NCBI GenBank assembly: GCA_021325675.1
Contig: JAJTCM010000001.1
Coordinates: 62,001 to 126,000 of the forward strand
Source: Crocinitomicaceae bacterium
GTDB lineage: Bacteria; Bacteroidota; Bacteroidia; Flavobacteriales_D; Crocinitomicaceae
Reading direction: 5' to 3'
DNA length: 64,000 bases
The notes under the pieces are model-generated. The model was not told where the DNA came from. It did not search any database and saw only the letters and a program-made list of their open reading frames with translations. Below are positions 18,901-26,484 of the stretch, piece by piece; the first letter of the stretch is position 1; every line of letters begins with the position of its first letter. The position numbers were made by a program, and so were the translations under genes.

Positions 18901-18957
18901 GGAATGGCCGTATTTGAGCTGATCAAATCCCGGAAGAGCAATGGTGGAGTACAATAA
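15925..18957 (+). CDS. YfhO family integral membrane protein
   Basis: 1010 residues. Begins in a membrane helix (IIALFFILTYFYFSPQF) and has two blocks of helices, about residues 10-240 and 350-600, with soluble regions between, rich in Gln around residues 490-540. The C-terminal beta domain (EIYYPEGWSAKIDGKEV, YLLRGLEIPSGKHTIEFSFDVP) followed by one last helix is diagnostic of the YfhO family, which in Gram-positives takes part in glycosylation of lipoteichoic acid as GT-C-like membrane transferases. It overlaps the next methyltransferase by 17 bases and leads a unit of glycan genes, so lipid-linked sugar transfer is the likely job. Confidence 0.85.
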   Translation: MKAFFQKNWVHAAIIALFFILTYFYFSPQFDGNGLRQHDIEQYIGMSKELKDYHEKTGEYSLWTNSMFGGMPSFQVLVKYQGNIVGEIVSAYLKTIPPPAGIVFLYMVCFYIFALCLRINPWVGMLGAIAFGFSSYDIIIIQAGHNSKALAVAFMAPVVGAFIMAYQRNLRWGIILSALFMTLEISMNHLQVTYYLGILMLFLGLVMLVDAIRKKAYKNFIIASAGVLVAYLLAVGINYGNISLTNQYAKHSIRGGNDITLNPDGTSNAGNATTGLDKDDVTRWSYGIGESFTLISPYVKGGGTMILADSPFAEDAEKLDLSTDKLNAVMNYPVYWGDQPMTSGPVYVGIIVAFLAFLALIFVKNPVKWALLAATVLTLALSWGKNFMGLTDFFLENIPGYNKFRAVTIILVIVELCIPILGVLFLNYMVKERESLVAQKKKFFIASGGFFAFLLIIKMVGLGDNYMSAGDKDQFARIEEAKQNIKDGIKAQVMQMDPAQQQQYGVNTADPAQMEQFINAQYEQYVTQNNLQQLEISQEEIKTVRESIFNSSMNRSLLFCALAIGLLSLLFLTQLPSLAIVGGLAVVVALDLIPVANNYLGKQELGSGYKYWDSKANTMYPISAAAADLQILEIETSLNPSLKSKVAQAEKEGQRKANELGFSGKEKNRVVDSYKFAALNSATNYRVFDVNGNFSSAQASYFHKSLGGYHGAKLRNVQNVFEYHLSKNNNKVYDILNVKYFIQSDDKGNKMASPNMTAMGTAWFVKNIDTYDTPNDEIRALGNQFEVKNIGQGQLVVNGEVKTSAKIYGSESLRYVLQGDSINVPMSNGMSEGMEAVFVMDVNGKTNLVPKMTLDLDTAKSFLKLTELKVVNEFRPREEAVMLKSEAAKLSAKKFSGEGRIEMSSYAPNKITYKAEANGKQFAVFSEIYYPEGWSAKIDGKEVDIRKTDYLLRGLEIPSGKHTIEFSFDVPKFHSSNKMALILSLVLLLGLGGMAVFELIKSRKSNGGVQ

Positions 18958-19639
18958 GGAAAAAGCCAGGCAGGAATACGAAAAACGGTATTCCACCTTT
19001 ACTTTTGTCCCGGGCTATCAATACGAATTGGCCCAGGTCAACCGTTTCTGGCGGATCCTGAACGCAGCCGGTGTTTTCCGTGTGAACCCCAAGGATGCAC
19101 TGGACCTCGGCAGTGGCTTTGGCTTCAAAACATATGCACTTTCCAAAAAAATTGAGCGCGTAACCGGGATTGATATTTCTTCCAATGCTATTCTCATTTC
19201 CAATACGCTGAACGATAACCCTAACCTGGAGTTTATCTGCACGGAGCTGGAAGCATACAACCCGCAAAAGCAGTTTGATTTGGTGACGGCATTCGGCCTG
19301 TCGAATTTCAATGTGAGCGATGTCAGGAAACTGGCGGATGAAATCCACGCAACGGTGCAGCAGCTCGTAAAAAGCAACGGGGTATTTGTTTTGTATTCTA
19401 CAACAGATTTCTCCGGAAAAGCGCCTTCAGGCTGGTATTACCACAGCAAAAGCGAATTGAAGCAAGTGATCTCCCTGTTAAAAGCGAAAGATCCGTCTTA
19501 CGGGATTAAATTGATTTTCCCGCACCGCAGCCTGGTGAACTACCGTAAACAAGGTGTGCGCAACTTTCTCTTCGAATTATTTAAGCTGTTTTCCCAGCGC
19601 AAAAAAGAATATTTAATAAGCATTACCCGCCATGACTAA
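18941..19639 (+). CDS. Class I SAM-dependent methyltransferase
   Basis: 232 residues. SAM motif I ALDLGSGFGFKT (about residues 49-60), acidic residue in VTGIDISSNA, motif near FDLVTAFGLSNF and a post-motif strand VFVLYSTTDFSG. It overlaps YfhO upstream by 17 bases and the next methyltransferase by 8 bases, making a coupled unit. The substrate is probably a sugar or lipid-linked intermediate of the surface glycan. Confidence 0.85.
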   Translation: MVEYNKEKARQEYEKRYSTFTFVPGYQYELAQVNRFWRILNAAGVFRVNPKDALDLGSGFGFKTYALSKKIERVTGIDISSNAILISNTLNDNPNLEFICTELEAYNPQKQFDLVTAFGLSNFNVSDVRKLADEIHATVQQLVKSNGVFVLYSTTDFSGKAPSGWYYHSKSELKQVISLLKAKDPSYGIKLIFPHRSLVNYRKQGVRNFLFELFKLFSQRKKEYLISITRHD

Positions 19640-20291
19640 CTCCAAAGAAGCGTTTTTACAGGTATTCAAAAAAACAAAGCTTTCCCGGAAGGACGGTTTT
19701 ATCCTGGAGCTGGCTAAAGGCAAACGCGTTCTGGATGTCGGCTGCGTGGGCCAGGATTTGTCTTACAGCGAACAGGACTGGCTGCACAACAAGCTTCAAA
19801 AAACAGCGCTTTCCGTTGATGGTGTGGATATCAACCGCGAAGGGATTGCTGCGCTGAATGACAAGGGCTACAACATCCTGCACATCGACGAGCTGAAGGA
19901 AAAACAGCTGCGCTACGATTTGGTGGTGATCGGTGATGTGATCGAGCATGTCGATAACCTCTGTGAATTCCTGAATTTCTACAAAGAATTTCTCACGGAG
20001 AACGGGCGGATCGTCATTACAACGCCAAATCCTTTCAGTTTCCGTCAGAATTTATCCGTTTTTCTCTACAAAATCCCGAGTGTCAACCAGGAACATACCT
20101 GCTGGCTCGACCCGATTACTTTCGTGGAGATCGCTAATCGTTGCGAGCTGAAAATAGAGCGTTTTGCCTGGCTGGGCGAATATACCAAAGCACAGAATTT
20201 TCAGCAGAAAGTCATATATGGCATCAGCCGCCTGTTTTATGGCTGGCGTAAATATTATTCCCCGAATTTCGGCTTTTTAGTTTCCAGGTAA
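19632..20291 (+). CDS. Class I SAM-dependent methyltransferase (Methyltransf_11/23-like)
   Basis: 219 residues. RVLDVGCVGQDLS is motif I (the usual GxGxG is relaxed to GCVGQD), VDGVDINREGI carries the ribose-binding acidic residue, YDLVVIGDVIEHVDN is motif II and GRIVITTPNPF motif III. The pattern GDVIEHV is typical of methyltransferases that act on sugars or quinone-type substrates; the context favours a glycan. Starts within the end of the upstream methyltransferase and ends one base before the glycosyltransferase. Confidence 0.85.
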   Translation: MTNSKEAFLQVFKKTKLSRKDGFILELAKGKRVLDVGCVGQDLSYSEQDWLHNKLQKTALSVDGVDINREGIAALNDKGYNILHIDELKEKQLRYDLVVIGDVIEHVDNLCEFLNFYKEFLTENGRIVITTPNPFSFRQNLSVFLYKIPSVNQEHTCWLDPITFVEIANRCELKIERFAWLGEYTKAQNFQQKVIYGISRLFYGWRKYYSPNFGFLVSR

Positions 20292-20292
20292 G

Positions 20293-21351
20293 ATGGGAAA
20301 AAAGGTGTATATTTTCTTGCCGTTTTCGGTTCATTTCAACCATGCGCGGGTACACCTGGAAGAACAGATCCTTCAGAAACAAGGCTATGAAGTTCAGTTG
20401 ATTGGGAACGATGGTATTCGCGAAAGCTTGGGGCACAAAATCCTGAATTTGCTGTGTTTCAAATATTTCAACTGGCATTTGATTTTTTATTTCCGGAAAC
20501 ATTTCAAAGAAGAGGTGAAGGGACAAAACGTAATTTTTTACGACCTGAGCTTATTGCCCCTGAGCATTTATTTCAAAAAAGGAAAAACGCGGGTAATTTA
20601 CGAAACGATTGATAACAACGTTCACCTGATTTTTTACAACCTGCAGAAAAAATGGAAGTTCCTGAAGATCTTTAAGGGCTTGTTTATCACCTTCTTTTCA
20701 GGTCTTGAAAAACGCATGGCGCGTAAACGCTGCGATAAGGTAATCGTTAATTCCGATGAGCTGGCGCGTTACTTCGCTTTGCCGAATGTTGTTCTGAATT
20801 ATTATGCTTCACCGCTGGAAGAAGTACAAATTGCTGAGCTGGGACCCGAATATGCGCTGCTTTATCTCGGTTTATTTGATGAGAACAAAGGTTTTCACGA
20901 AACGCTGGCCTTGTCTGACCGCCTGCAAATTCCGTTGTATGTGCTTGGAAAAGTGCGCCCTGACAGCCTGAAACCTGAAATCGATAAGCGTCCGCTGGTG
21001 CATTACCTCGGTAAAAAAACAGTTCCGGAGATGCAAAGCGAATTGCTCGGGCTGACCAAACGCTATTCTTTTTTCGGGGTGAGCCTCATCCGGCCGGTGC
21101 ATTACAGCTACGCCACGCAGGAAGCAAACAAGGACATTGATTACCTCGCGCTGGGAATCCCGCTCATAGGAAACGGCCGCAAGCCTACCAAAGCAAAAAT
21201 CGATGCTGGATGCGGCTTGTTTGTATCCGATGTGGAAATGCTTCCTTCCCACGAAAAATACCTTGAATTTGCCGCCAATGCAAAAGCGTATTATGATCAG
21301 CATTACCGCCTGGAGCTGTTCGAAGAAAGGTTGATGAGCTGTTTCCACTAG
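20293..21351 (+). CDS. Glycosyltransferase-like protein (GT-B fold)
   Basis: 352 residues. N-terminal VYIFLPFSVHFNHARVHLEEQILQKQGYEV matches the first Rossmann half of GT4-like transferases, and ALLYLGLFDENKGFHETLALSD resembles the linker into the donor-binding half. The C-terminal part (NKDIDYLALGIPLIGNG, GCGLFVSDVE) stands where GT4 enzymes bind the nucleotide sugar, but the E-x7-E motif is not obvious, so the family is uncertain. Last gene of the YfhO unit. Cytosolic, possibly membrane-associated through the basic hydrophobic patch near residues 110-140. Confidence 0.72.
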   Translation: MGKKVYIFLPFSVHFNHARVHLEEQILQKQGYEVQLIGNDGIRESLGHKILNLLCFKYFNWHLIFYFRKHFKEEVKGQNVIFYDLSLLPLSIYFKKGKTRVIYETIDNNVHLIFYNLQKKWKFLKIFKGLFITFFSGLEKRMARKRCDKVIVNSDELARYFALPNVVLNYYASPLEEVQIAELGPEYALLYLGLFDENKGFHETLALSDRLQIPLYVLGKVRPDSLKPEIDKRPLVHYLGKKTVPEMQSELLGLTKRYSFFGVSLIRPVHYSYATQEANKDIDYLALGIPLIGNGRKPTKAKIDAGCGLFVSDVEMLPSHEKYLEFAANAKAYYDQHYRLELFEERLMSCFH

Positions 21352-21491
21352 AGCTTCAGCCACGTATTACAGTTATTTTCAGTGATCTAAGTTGTTTTTA
21401 TGATAATCCAGGGAGTAAGAGAATATTTCTTTGAGTAAATTAATGGACACCAATTTATTCGCGCCTATTAGTGCAATTCGTGGCTAAAAGA

Positions 21492-22769
21492 CTAAATCTT
21501 TGTATCGATTTTATTCGCTTTCACCCAATCCAGCAGGCGCAGGTAAAAAGCCGTAAATCCCTTGTATTTGTATTCCGTGAAAACCGTATTGTGAAAGAGG
21601 ATGGAAAAGTTGAAACTGAAGTGTTCCCTGATTTTTTCCAGCTCGCGGGTCACCATTTCAAAATTCTCTTCGCGGCTGTTTCTGAGGTAATGGGAAAGCG
21701 TTCCGTCCATGAAGAACAGCGGGATTTCCAGTAAGCTGTTTTTCTGTCCCCTGCTGAAATCGAAACTGTAAAAAGGCATACAAGTCCCGTTGCGGAAACC
21801 GGGATGTTCGGCAAATCCTAAGCTATAATCCACAGTGAAGCCACATTTTTCCTGGATTTCAGGTGTTACCTGGACGTCATATTGCAAAAAATGCTGACGT
21901 AAAATGTCAACTGGGCTGCCGAGCGCCTGTTCCAGCTTCTTTTTCTGTTCGCCGAGCCGCTGTTCGTTTTTGTACGTTTCCAGTCCCGGGTGCAGCCCGA
22001 TTTTGTGGCCGTTACCTTTGACTTGCTGCAGCAATTTTACAATCGCCTGGCTTTGAATATCATAATCCGCATCGTCCTTGTTTTGCGAAGCCAGGAAAAA
22101 GTAAAGCGCTTGGATGCCATATTGTTTTTCGATGGCGATCAGCTGCTGCATACTTTGGAAATACGGGTCTTTTTCTTTTTGAACGCGGGAGAAAAATACG
22201 CCGGTATAACTGAGAGCATGCCTGAAACTGAAATTCCGGAGCAGGTAGCCCGCTTCTTCGATCCAGCCGCAGTATAAGCGGTCAATGTCGTGTGAAAAAG
22301 CAATATTCTGCTTTTTTTTGGCCTGAATGGAATAACCTTTTGCCAAAGCTTGTTCCGCCAGGAGCTTAAAATAGATATTTACAACCGGAACTGCCGTGAA
22401 ATCATAGCGTTTTTGCAGGGAATCCCCGTAACGGAAACGTCCGTGCCGGTCACGTTCATTGCTGTTCCATTCCTGCCAGCCGGATAAAAACAAAAAGGCG
22501 TTTAAAACCGGGTCAAAGGGCAGGGGCGAAGCCGGGTTAATTTCTCCCACTGCTGAAGCCGGATCAAAGATGAAAACCGGGAAACGGTATTCTTTCCAGG
22601 TATACCAGCGCGGCTCACCGATGTTGCTAAATAACACTTCAAAATTCTCCTGTGTAACATACAAACTGCGCCAGTTTTCAGTGGCAACCGTATGCCCGTA
22701 TTCCATTTCCAGGTGCTCGTGCACATAGCTTTCAATCACGGAATAGGAAGGAAGTCGCTGCATTGTCAT
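21492..22769 (-). CDS. Polysaccharide deacetylase-like protein (DUF7033 type)
   Basis: 425 residues. The N-terminal 130 residues form a domain seen ahead of NodB-like deacetylases in Bacteroidota (FPVFIFDPASAVGEINPASPLPFDPVLNAFLFLSGWQEW). The catalytic part starts at IAFSHDIDRLY, with the Asp-Asp type metal/base motif written as SHDID, followed by GHKIGLHPGLETY (metal histidine) and RQHFLQYDVQVTPEIQEKCGFTVDYSLGFAEHPGFRNGTCMPF. Such enzymes remove N-acetyl groups from polysaccharides or act as related carbohydrate esterases. No signal peptide, so a cytosolic nucleotide- or lipid-linked sugar substrate is plausible. Minus strand, between the two plus-strand glycan units. Confidence 0.8.
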   Translation of the reverse strand: MTMQRLPSYSVIESYVHEHLEMEYGHTVATENWRSLYVTQENFEVLFSNIGEPRWYTWKEYRFPVFIFDPASAVGEINPASPLPFDPVLNAFLFLSGWQEWNSNERDRHGRFRYGDSLQKRYDFTAVPVVNIYFKLLAEQALAKGYSIQAKKKQNIAFSHDIDRLYCGWIEEAGYLLRNFSFRHALSYTGVFFSRVQKEKDPYFQSMQQLIAIEKQYGIQALYFFLASQNKDDADYDIQSQAIVKLLQQVKGNGHKIGLHPGLETYKNEQRLGEQKKKLEQALGSPVDILRQHFLQYDVQVTPEIQEKCGFTVDYSLGFAEHPGFRNGTCMPFYSFDFSRGQKNSLLEIPLFFMDGTLSHYLRNSREENFEMVTRELEKIREHFSFNFSILFHNTVFTEYKYKGFTAFYLRLLDWVKANKIDTKI

Positions 22770-22802
22770 AATTTTTCGCGGTTCGCTAAATTAAAGCTTT
22801 TA

Positions 22803-22935
22803 TTTGAACCATATAAGATTTTTTTAAGTACATGGTTGAGTGAAAGACACATGATTGATGTAAATACTTAGTTCTTATATATTCTTTATTGAGCGTATAA
22901 TTTTCACATGTCTTATATACCTGATATGGTTCAAA
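22803..22935. repeat. Long inverted-repeat intergenic element, AACCATAT type (copy 2)
   Basis: Left end TTTGAACCATAT (22803-22814) is the exact reverse complement of right end ATATGGTTCAAA (22924-22935). Inside, CATATAAG near the left end and CTTATAT near the right end extend the symmetry, and AAGACACATG / CACATGTCTT form a second imperfect inverted pair. The ends match the compact palindrome at 1573-1617. Looks like a MITE- or REP-like palindromic unit with a variable middle; no open frame inside. Confidence 0.6.
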
Positions 22936-22987
22936 AGTCCTGGCAGCTATAGAACGCCGACATGTCGAATAGTTGAAATTAAGTTCC

Positions 22988-22995
22988 TATCTTTG
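22988..22995 (+). promoter_or_regulatory. -7 element ahead of the flippase gene
   Basis: TATCTTTG, an exact TAnnTTTG match, 19 bases before the start codon at 23015. No well-spaced -33 TTG was found (the nearest, 22973-22975, is too close). Confidence 0.45.
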
Positions 22996-23014
22996 ACAGC
23001 AATAGTTTATTTAG

Positions 23015-24508
23015 ATGGGCCTGATTCAAAAAGACGCTTTACGGACAATGATCATCAATTACCTGGGTTTGCTGCTCGGGTATTTGAACAAGGGTATTTT
23101 GTTTGTGATGATCCTGTCGACGGATAAGATCGGATTGCTGAACCTGGTACTGAGCGTAGGCTTGCTTTTTGCGCAGTTTTCGAACCTCGGGGCCATCAAC
23201 GCGATAGCTAAATTCTTACCTTTTTTCCGGGAAAGCCGCGACCAGAAGCAGAGCTTCCTGATTTTCAACCTCTTTTTTGTGGTTGGCGGAATTTTGCTCT
23301 TTTCCGCCATAGCCGTGCTTCTCCAGGGGCCGATCATTCATTTTTATTCCGAAAAATCGAAGCTCTTTGTCGATTATTACTACTGGATCATCCCGATTGG
23401 GATTGCCAACGTGTTTTTCCTGGTGTTTGAAAGCTACCTCAAAGCGATTTTCAAGAATGTGCTGGCGGTTTTCCTATATGAATTTGTACTGCGGATCAGC
23501 GTTACGGTCCTTTTGCTTTTACTCGCTTTCGAACAGATCGATTTCAACTTCTTTTTCATCCTGCACTGCATGGTGTATTTTATTCCATCCGTGATCTTAC
23601 TGATATATCTCTTCCGCCTGGATGAAATTCGCTTTAACAAAAGCACGTTCAGGCTTTCCAAAAAATTCCGCAGGATCATCTTTTCCTTCAGCCTGTTCAG
23701 CTATTCCAATACGCTCGGCTCACTGATCGTCCTGACAATGGATGCCCTGATGATCGCTTATTTCCGCGGATTGAGCGAAACGGGGGTTTACACAACTGTA
23801 TTGTACCTCACGAGCGCGCTCCAGATTCCGTATAAATCGTTGTTCCGGGTGGCAAGCCCTTTGGTGCCGCAGTACTGGAAAGAACGCAATATGGATAAAA
23901 TGCAGGATTTGTACCGCAAGATGAGCAGCATTTCCGGGATCATTGCTTTGTATATGTTTTTACTGGTCTGGATCAGCCGCAATGAGCTTTTTTCCTACCT
24001 TCCGCCTGAATATATGCCGGGGATCTGGGTTTTTCTTTTCCTGATGATCGGGCGGGTTTTCGATATGTACAGCGGCCTGAACGGGATGATCTTCGTAACC
24101 TCCAAAAAATACAAATACGATATTTTCTTCACCCTGTTTTTGCTGGTTGGCGTGTTTTCAGTCAACTGCTGGCTGATCCCCGTTTACGGCATGGTTGGCG
24201 CGGCAATTTCAACGGGAATGGCTTTGGTGGTGTATAATGCGGGACGCATGTTATTCGTGCTGTTCGCTTATAAAATCCACCCTTTCCAGTGGACGCACCT
24301 CTGGTTTTTTATCTCTTTCGTCCTGGTGCTGGGCCTTTTGGAGCTTTTGCCGACAATCACGCCTTACCCGATTGCGGAGGTGCTTCTCAATTCCGTATTC
24401 GTAACGGTTTTGTTTCTCGGGTCGATTTATTTTTTACATTTAGAGCCTGAAATTAACGCGTACGTGAAAAACGGCAGTGATTTTCTACGCAAAAAATTAA
24501 AAAAATGA
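23015..24508 (+). CDS. Polysaccharide/oligosaccharide flippase (MATE-like, Wzx type)
   Basis: 497 residues, about 14 predicted membrane helices spread evenly along the chain, as in Wzx/RfbX-type flippases of the MVF/MATE superfamily. The second helix region GLLLGYLNKGILFVMILSTDKIGLLNLVLSVGLLFAQFSNLGA and the mid-protein FSLFSYSNTLGSLIVLTMDALMIAYFRGLSETGVYTTVLYL are characteristic. The family moves lipid-linked oligosaccharides to the periplasmic face for polymerisation, which fits the surrounding glycosyltransferase genes. The end (ATGA at 24505) overlaps the in-frame upstream ATG of the next open frame. Confidence 0.88.
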   Translation: MGLIQKDALRTMIINYLGLLLGYLNKGILFVMILSTDKIGLLNLVLSVGLLFAQFSNLGAINAIAKFLPFFRESRDQKQSFLIFNLFFVVGGILLFSAIAVLLQGPIIHFYSEKSKLFVDYYYWIIPIGIANVFFLVFESYLKAIFKNVLAVFLYEFVLRISVTVLLLLLAFEQIDFNFFFILHCMVYFIPSVILLIYLFRLDEIRFNKSTFRLSKKFRRIIFSFSLFSYSNTLGSLIVLTMDALMIAYFRGLSETGVYTTVLYLTSALQIPYKSLFRVASPLVPQYWKERNMDKMQDLYRKMSSISGIIALYMFLLVWISRNELFSYLPPEYMPGIWVFLFLMIGRVFDMYSGLNGMIFVTSKKYKYDIFFTLFLLVGVFSVNCWLIPVYGMVGAAISTGMALVVYNAGRMLFVLFAYKIHPFQWTHLWFFISFVLVLGLLELLPTITPYPIAEVLLNSVFVTVLFLGSIYFLHLEPEINAYVKNGSDFLRKKLKK

Positions 24509-24549
24509 GTTGCGAAACATCGCTTACTATCCTAAATAAAAAACACGTA

Positions 24550-25005
24550 ATGAAACACTGTTTAGCGCTTCTCTGTCTTAGCTTTCCGGCTTTATTTTTT
24601 GGGCAAAAGGTGGAAAAAATGGAGCTCGCCATGCGCAAGTATGCCCAGGACTCTTTGCAGGAAATCTATTTCAACCGTATCTTTTCAGATGAAATTACGG
24701 AATGTTTCCAGGCTTCACCTGAGCTTTTCCTGGCGGAATGGTCAAAATTTTCACGCGGTGTAGCAAAGTATATCCATGAAAAGAACTTTACCTGGGGACA
24801 AAAAACAACGGCAATGGTTGATGTGTATTTTAACAGGGACGAGAAAATCGACCATTTCTTTATTTCTGTCAAAGACCCGTCCTTCCCGGAGGATAAGTAC
24901 CGCAAGCTGATGGCTTTACTGGAAGACTTTTCGAAGGAATATAAATTTACCATTGATGCGGCCATTCCTTTTTCAAATTCCGGTTCCATCATTTTTTACG
25001 ATTAA
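24550..25005 (+). CDS. Small exported protein, unknown function
   Basis: 151 residues from ATG 24550, chosen because it begins a clean signal peptide (MKHCLALLCLSFPALFFGQ). The in-frame ATG at 24505 overlaps the flippase stop by 4 bases and would add a 15-residue polar leader; coupling could argue for it. The mature part is about 130 residues with no recognised motif, one cysteine (EITECFQ), and a pattern of alternating helices and strands (AMVDVYFNRDEKIDHFFISVKD, GSIIFYD). Probably periplasmic. Followed 15 bases later by the symporter gene. Confidence 0.7.
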   Translation: MKHCLALLCLSFPALFFGQKVEKMELAMRKYAQDSLQEIYFNRIFSDEITECFQASPELFLAEWSKFSRGVAKYIHEKNFTWGQKTTAMVDVYFNRDEKIDHFFISVKDPSFPEDKYRKLMALLEDFSKEYKFTIDAAIPFSNSGSIIFYD

Positions 25006-25020
25006 TTCAACATCCAGACT

Positions 25021-26484
25021 ATGAGCGCCCTTTTAGTAGCTACCATTCTTGTTGCCTATTTTTTAGTCCTGATCCTCATTTCCTATTTCACGTCACGCAA
25101 CGCTACGAGCGAGAGCTTTTTCAGCGGTAACCGCCAAAGTCCGTGGTATTTGGTTGCTTTCGGGATGATCGGGACTTCACTTTCCGGGGTTACTTTTGTT
25201 TCTGTTCCCGGAACGGTGGGCGCAGGCGGATGGTTTTATTTTCAGCTGGTACTGGGCTTTTTTATTGGTTATCTGGTTGTTGCGTACGTCTTGCTGCCGC
25301 TTTATTACCGGTATAATCTCACTTCAATCTACCGTTTCCTGGAATACCGGCTGGGCTTTCATGCCTACAAATGGGGAGCGGGCTACTTTATTTTGTCACG
25401 TACACTGGGGGCAACAATCCGTTTGTACCTGGTAATTAATGTAATGCAGATTTTTGTCCTTGACGAGCTTGGAATTCCTTTTTGGGCCACAACGCTGCTG
25501 ATTATGCTTATGATCCTGGCGTATACGTTCAAAGGCGGCGTTAAAACAATCGTTTGGACGGATACCCTGCAAACAGTTTTTATGCTCCTGGCGCTGGTCG
25601 TTTGCATTTTTGCCATCCAGGATTTGCTGGGCTGGAACTGGTCTGAGATCTGGAACAATATGGAAGCCGCTGACATGACCAAATTGTGGAGCACGGATCC
25701 TGAGCGCAAGGATTTCTTCCTGAAGCACATCATCGGCGGGGCTTTCATCACGATCACGATGACCGGGATGGACCAGGAGATGATGCAGAAAAATATCAGT
25801 GTGAAAACGCTGAAAGGCGCACAGAAAAACATGCTGACCTTCAGCGTTGTTATCCTGCTCGTTAATGCCCTGTTTTTGTTCCTCGGCGGTATGCTTTACC
25901 TGCTGGCAAAGCAAAACGGCTGGGAATTTGCGCCGGACGATATGTTTCCAACAATAATAAAAGAATATTTGCCCAAAGGCGTTTTCCTTATTTTCATCAT
26001 TGGCTTGATCTCGGCTTTGTTCCCTTCAGTAGACGGTGCGATTACAGCCCTGACTTCCAGCTTTTGCATTGATATCCTGGGCTTTGAGCGCCGGGAGAAT
26101 TTTTCAGAGAAGGACAAAACGATCCTGCGGAAAAAAATCCACCTGGGCTTTGCGCTCGTATTCATTTTGCTGGTCTTTTTCTTCAAGTGGAAAGACGATA
26201 AAAGCATCATCGACCTCGTCTTCCTCATAGCCAATTATACCTACGGGCCTTTGCTGGGATTGTTCACCTTTGCGATTTTTATGAAACGCGACCTGAAAGC
26301 AATATTTGTTCCTGTGATCTGCATCGTTTCGCCGGTTATTTGCTATTTACTCGATTTGTACGTCCCGGTTTGGTCAGGCGGCTACAAATTCGGGAACGAA
26401 ATCCTGATTTTGAACGGTTTGATCACGTTTATCGGCCTTTATCTCATTTCTCAAAAAAAACAGCATGAAATTAGTACTTTGTGA
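25021..26484 (+). CDS. Sodium:solute symporter (SSS family)
   Basis: 487 residues with about 13 membrane helices. Family landmarks: FFSGNRQSPWYLVAFGMIGTSLSGVTFVSVPGTVG (helix 1-2 with the substrate/sodium loop), RFLEYRLGFHAYKWGAGYFILSRTLG and the segment AYTFKGGVKTIVWTDTLQTVFML, typical of SSS transporters. Probably couples sodium entry to uptake of a small organic solute; the substrate cannot be predicted. Its last 20 bases overlap the start of the GlmU-like gene, so the two are probably one transcript. Confidence 0.88.
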   Translation: MSALLVATILVAYFLVLILISYFTSRNATSESFFSGNRQSPWYLVAFGMIGTSLSGVTFVSVPGTVGAGGWFYFQLVLGFFIGYLVVAYVLLPLYYRYNLTSIYRFLEYRLGFHAYKWGAGYFILSRTLGATIRLYLVINVMQIFVLDELGIPFWATTLLIMLMILAYTFKGGVKTIVWTDTLQTVFMLLALVVCIFAIQDLLGWNWSEIWNNMEAADMTKLWSTDPERKDFFLKHIIGGAFITITMTGMDQEMMQKNISVKTLKGAQKNMLTFSVVILLVNALFLFLGGMLYLLAKQNGWEFAPDDMFPTIIKEYLPKGVFLIFIIGLISALFPSVDGAITALTSSFCIDILGFERRENFSEKDKTILRKKIHLGFALVFILLVFFFKWKDDKSIIDLVFLIANYTYGPLLGLFTFAIFMKRDLKAIFVPVICIVSPVICYLLDLYVPVWSGGYKFGNEILILNGLITFIGLYLISQKKQHEISTL

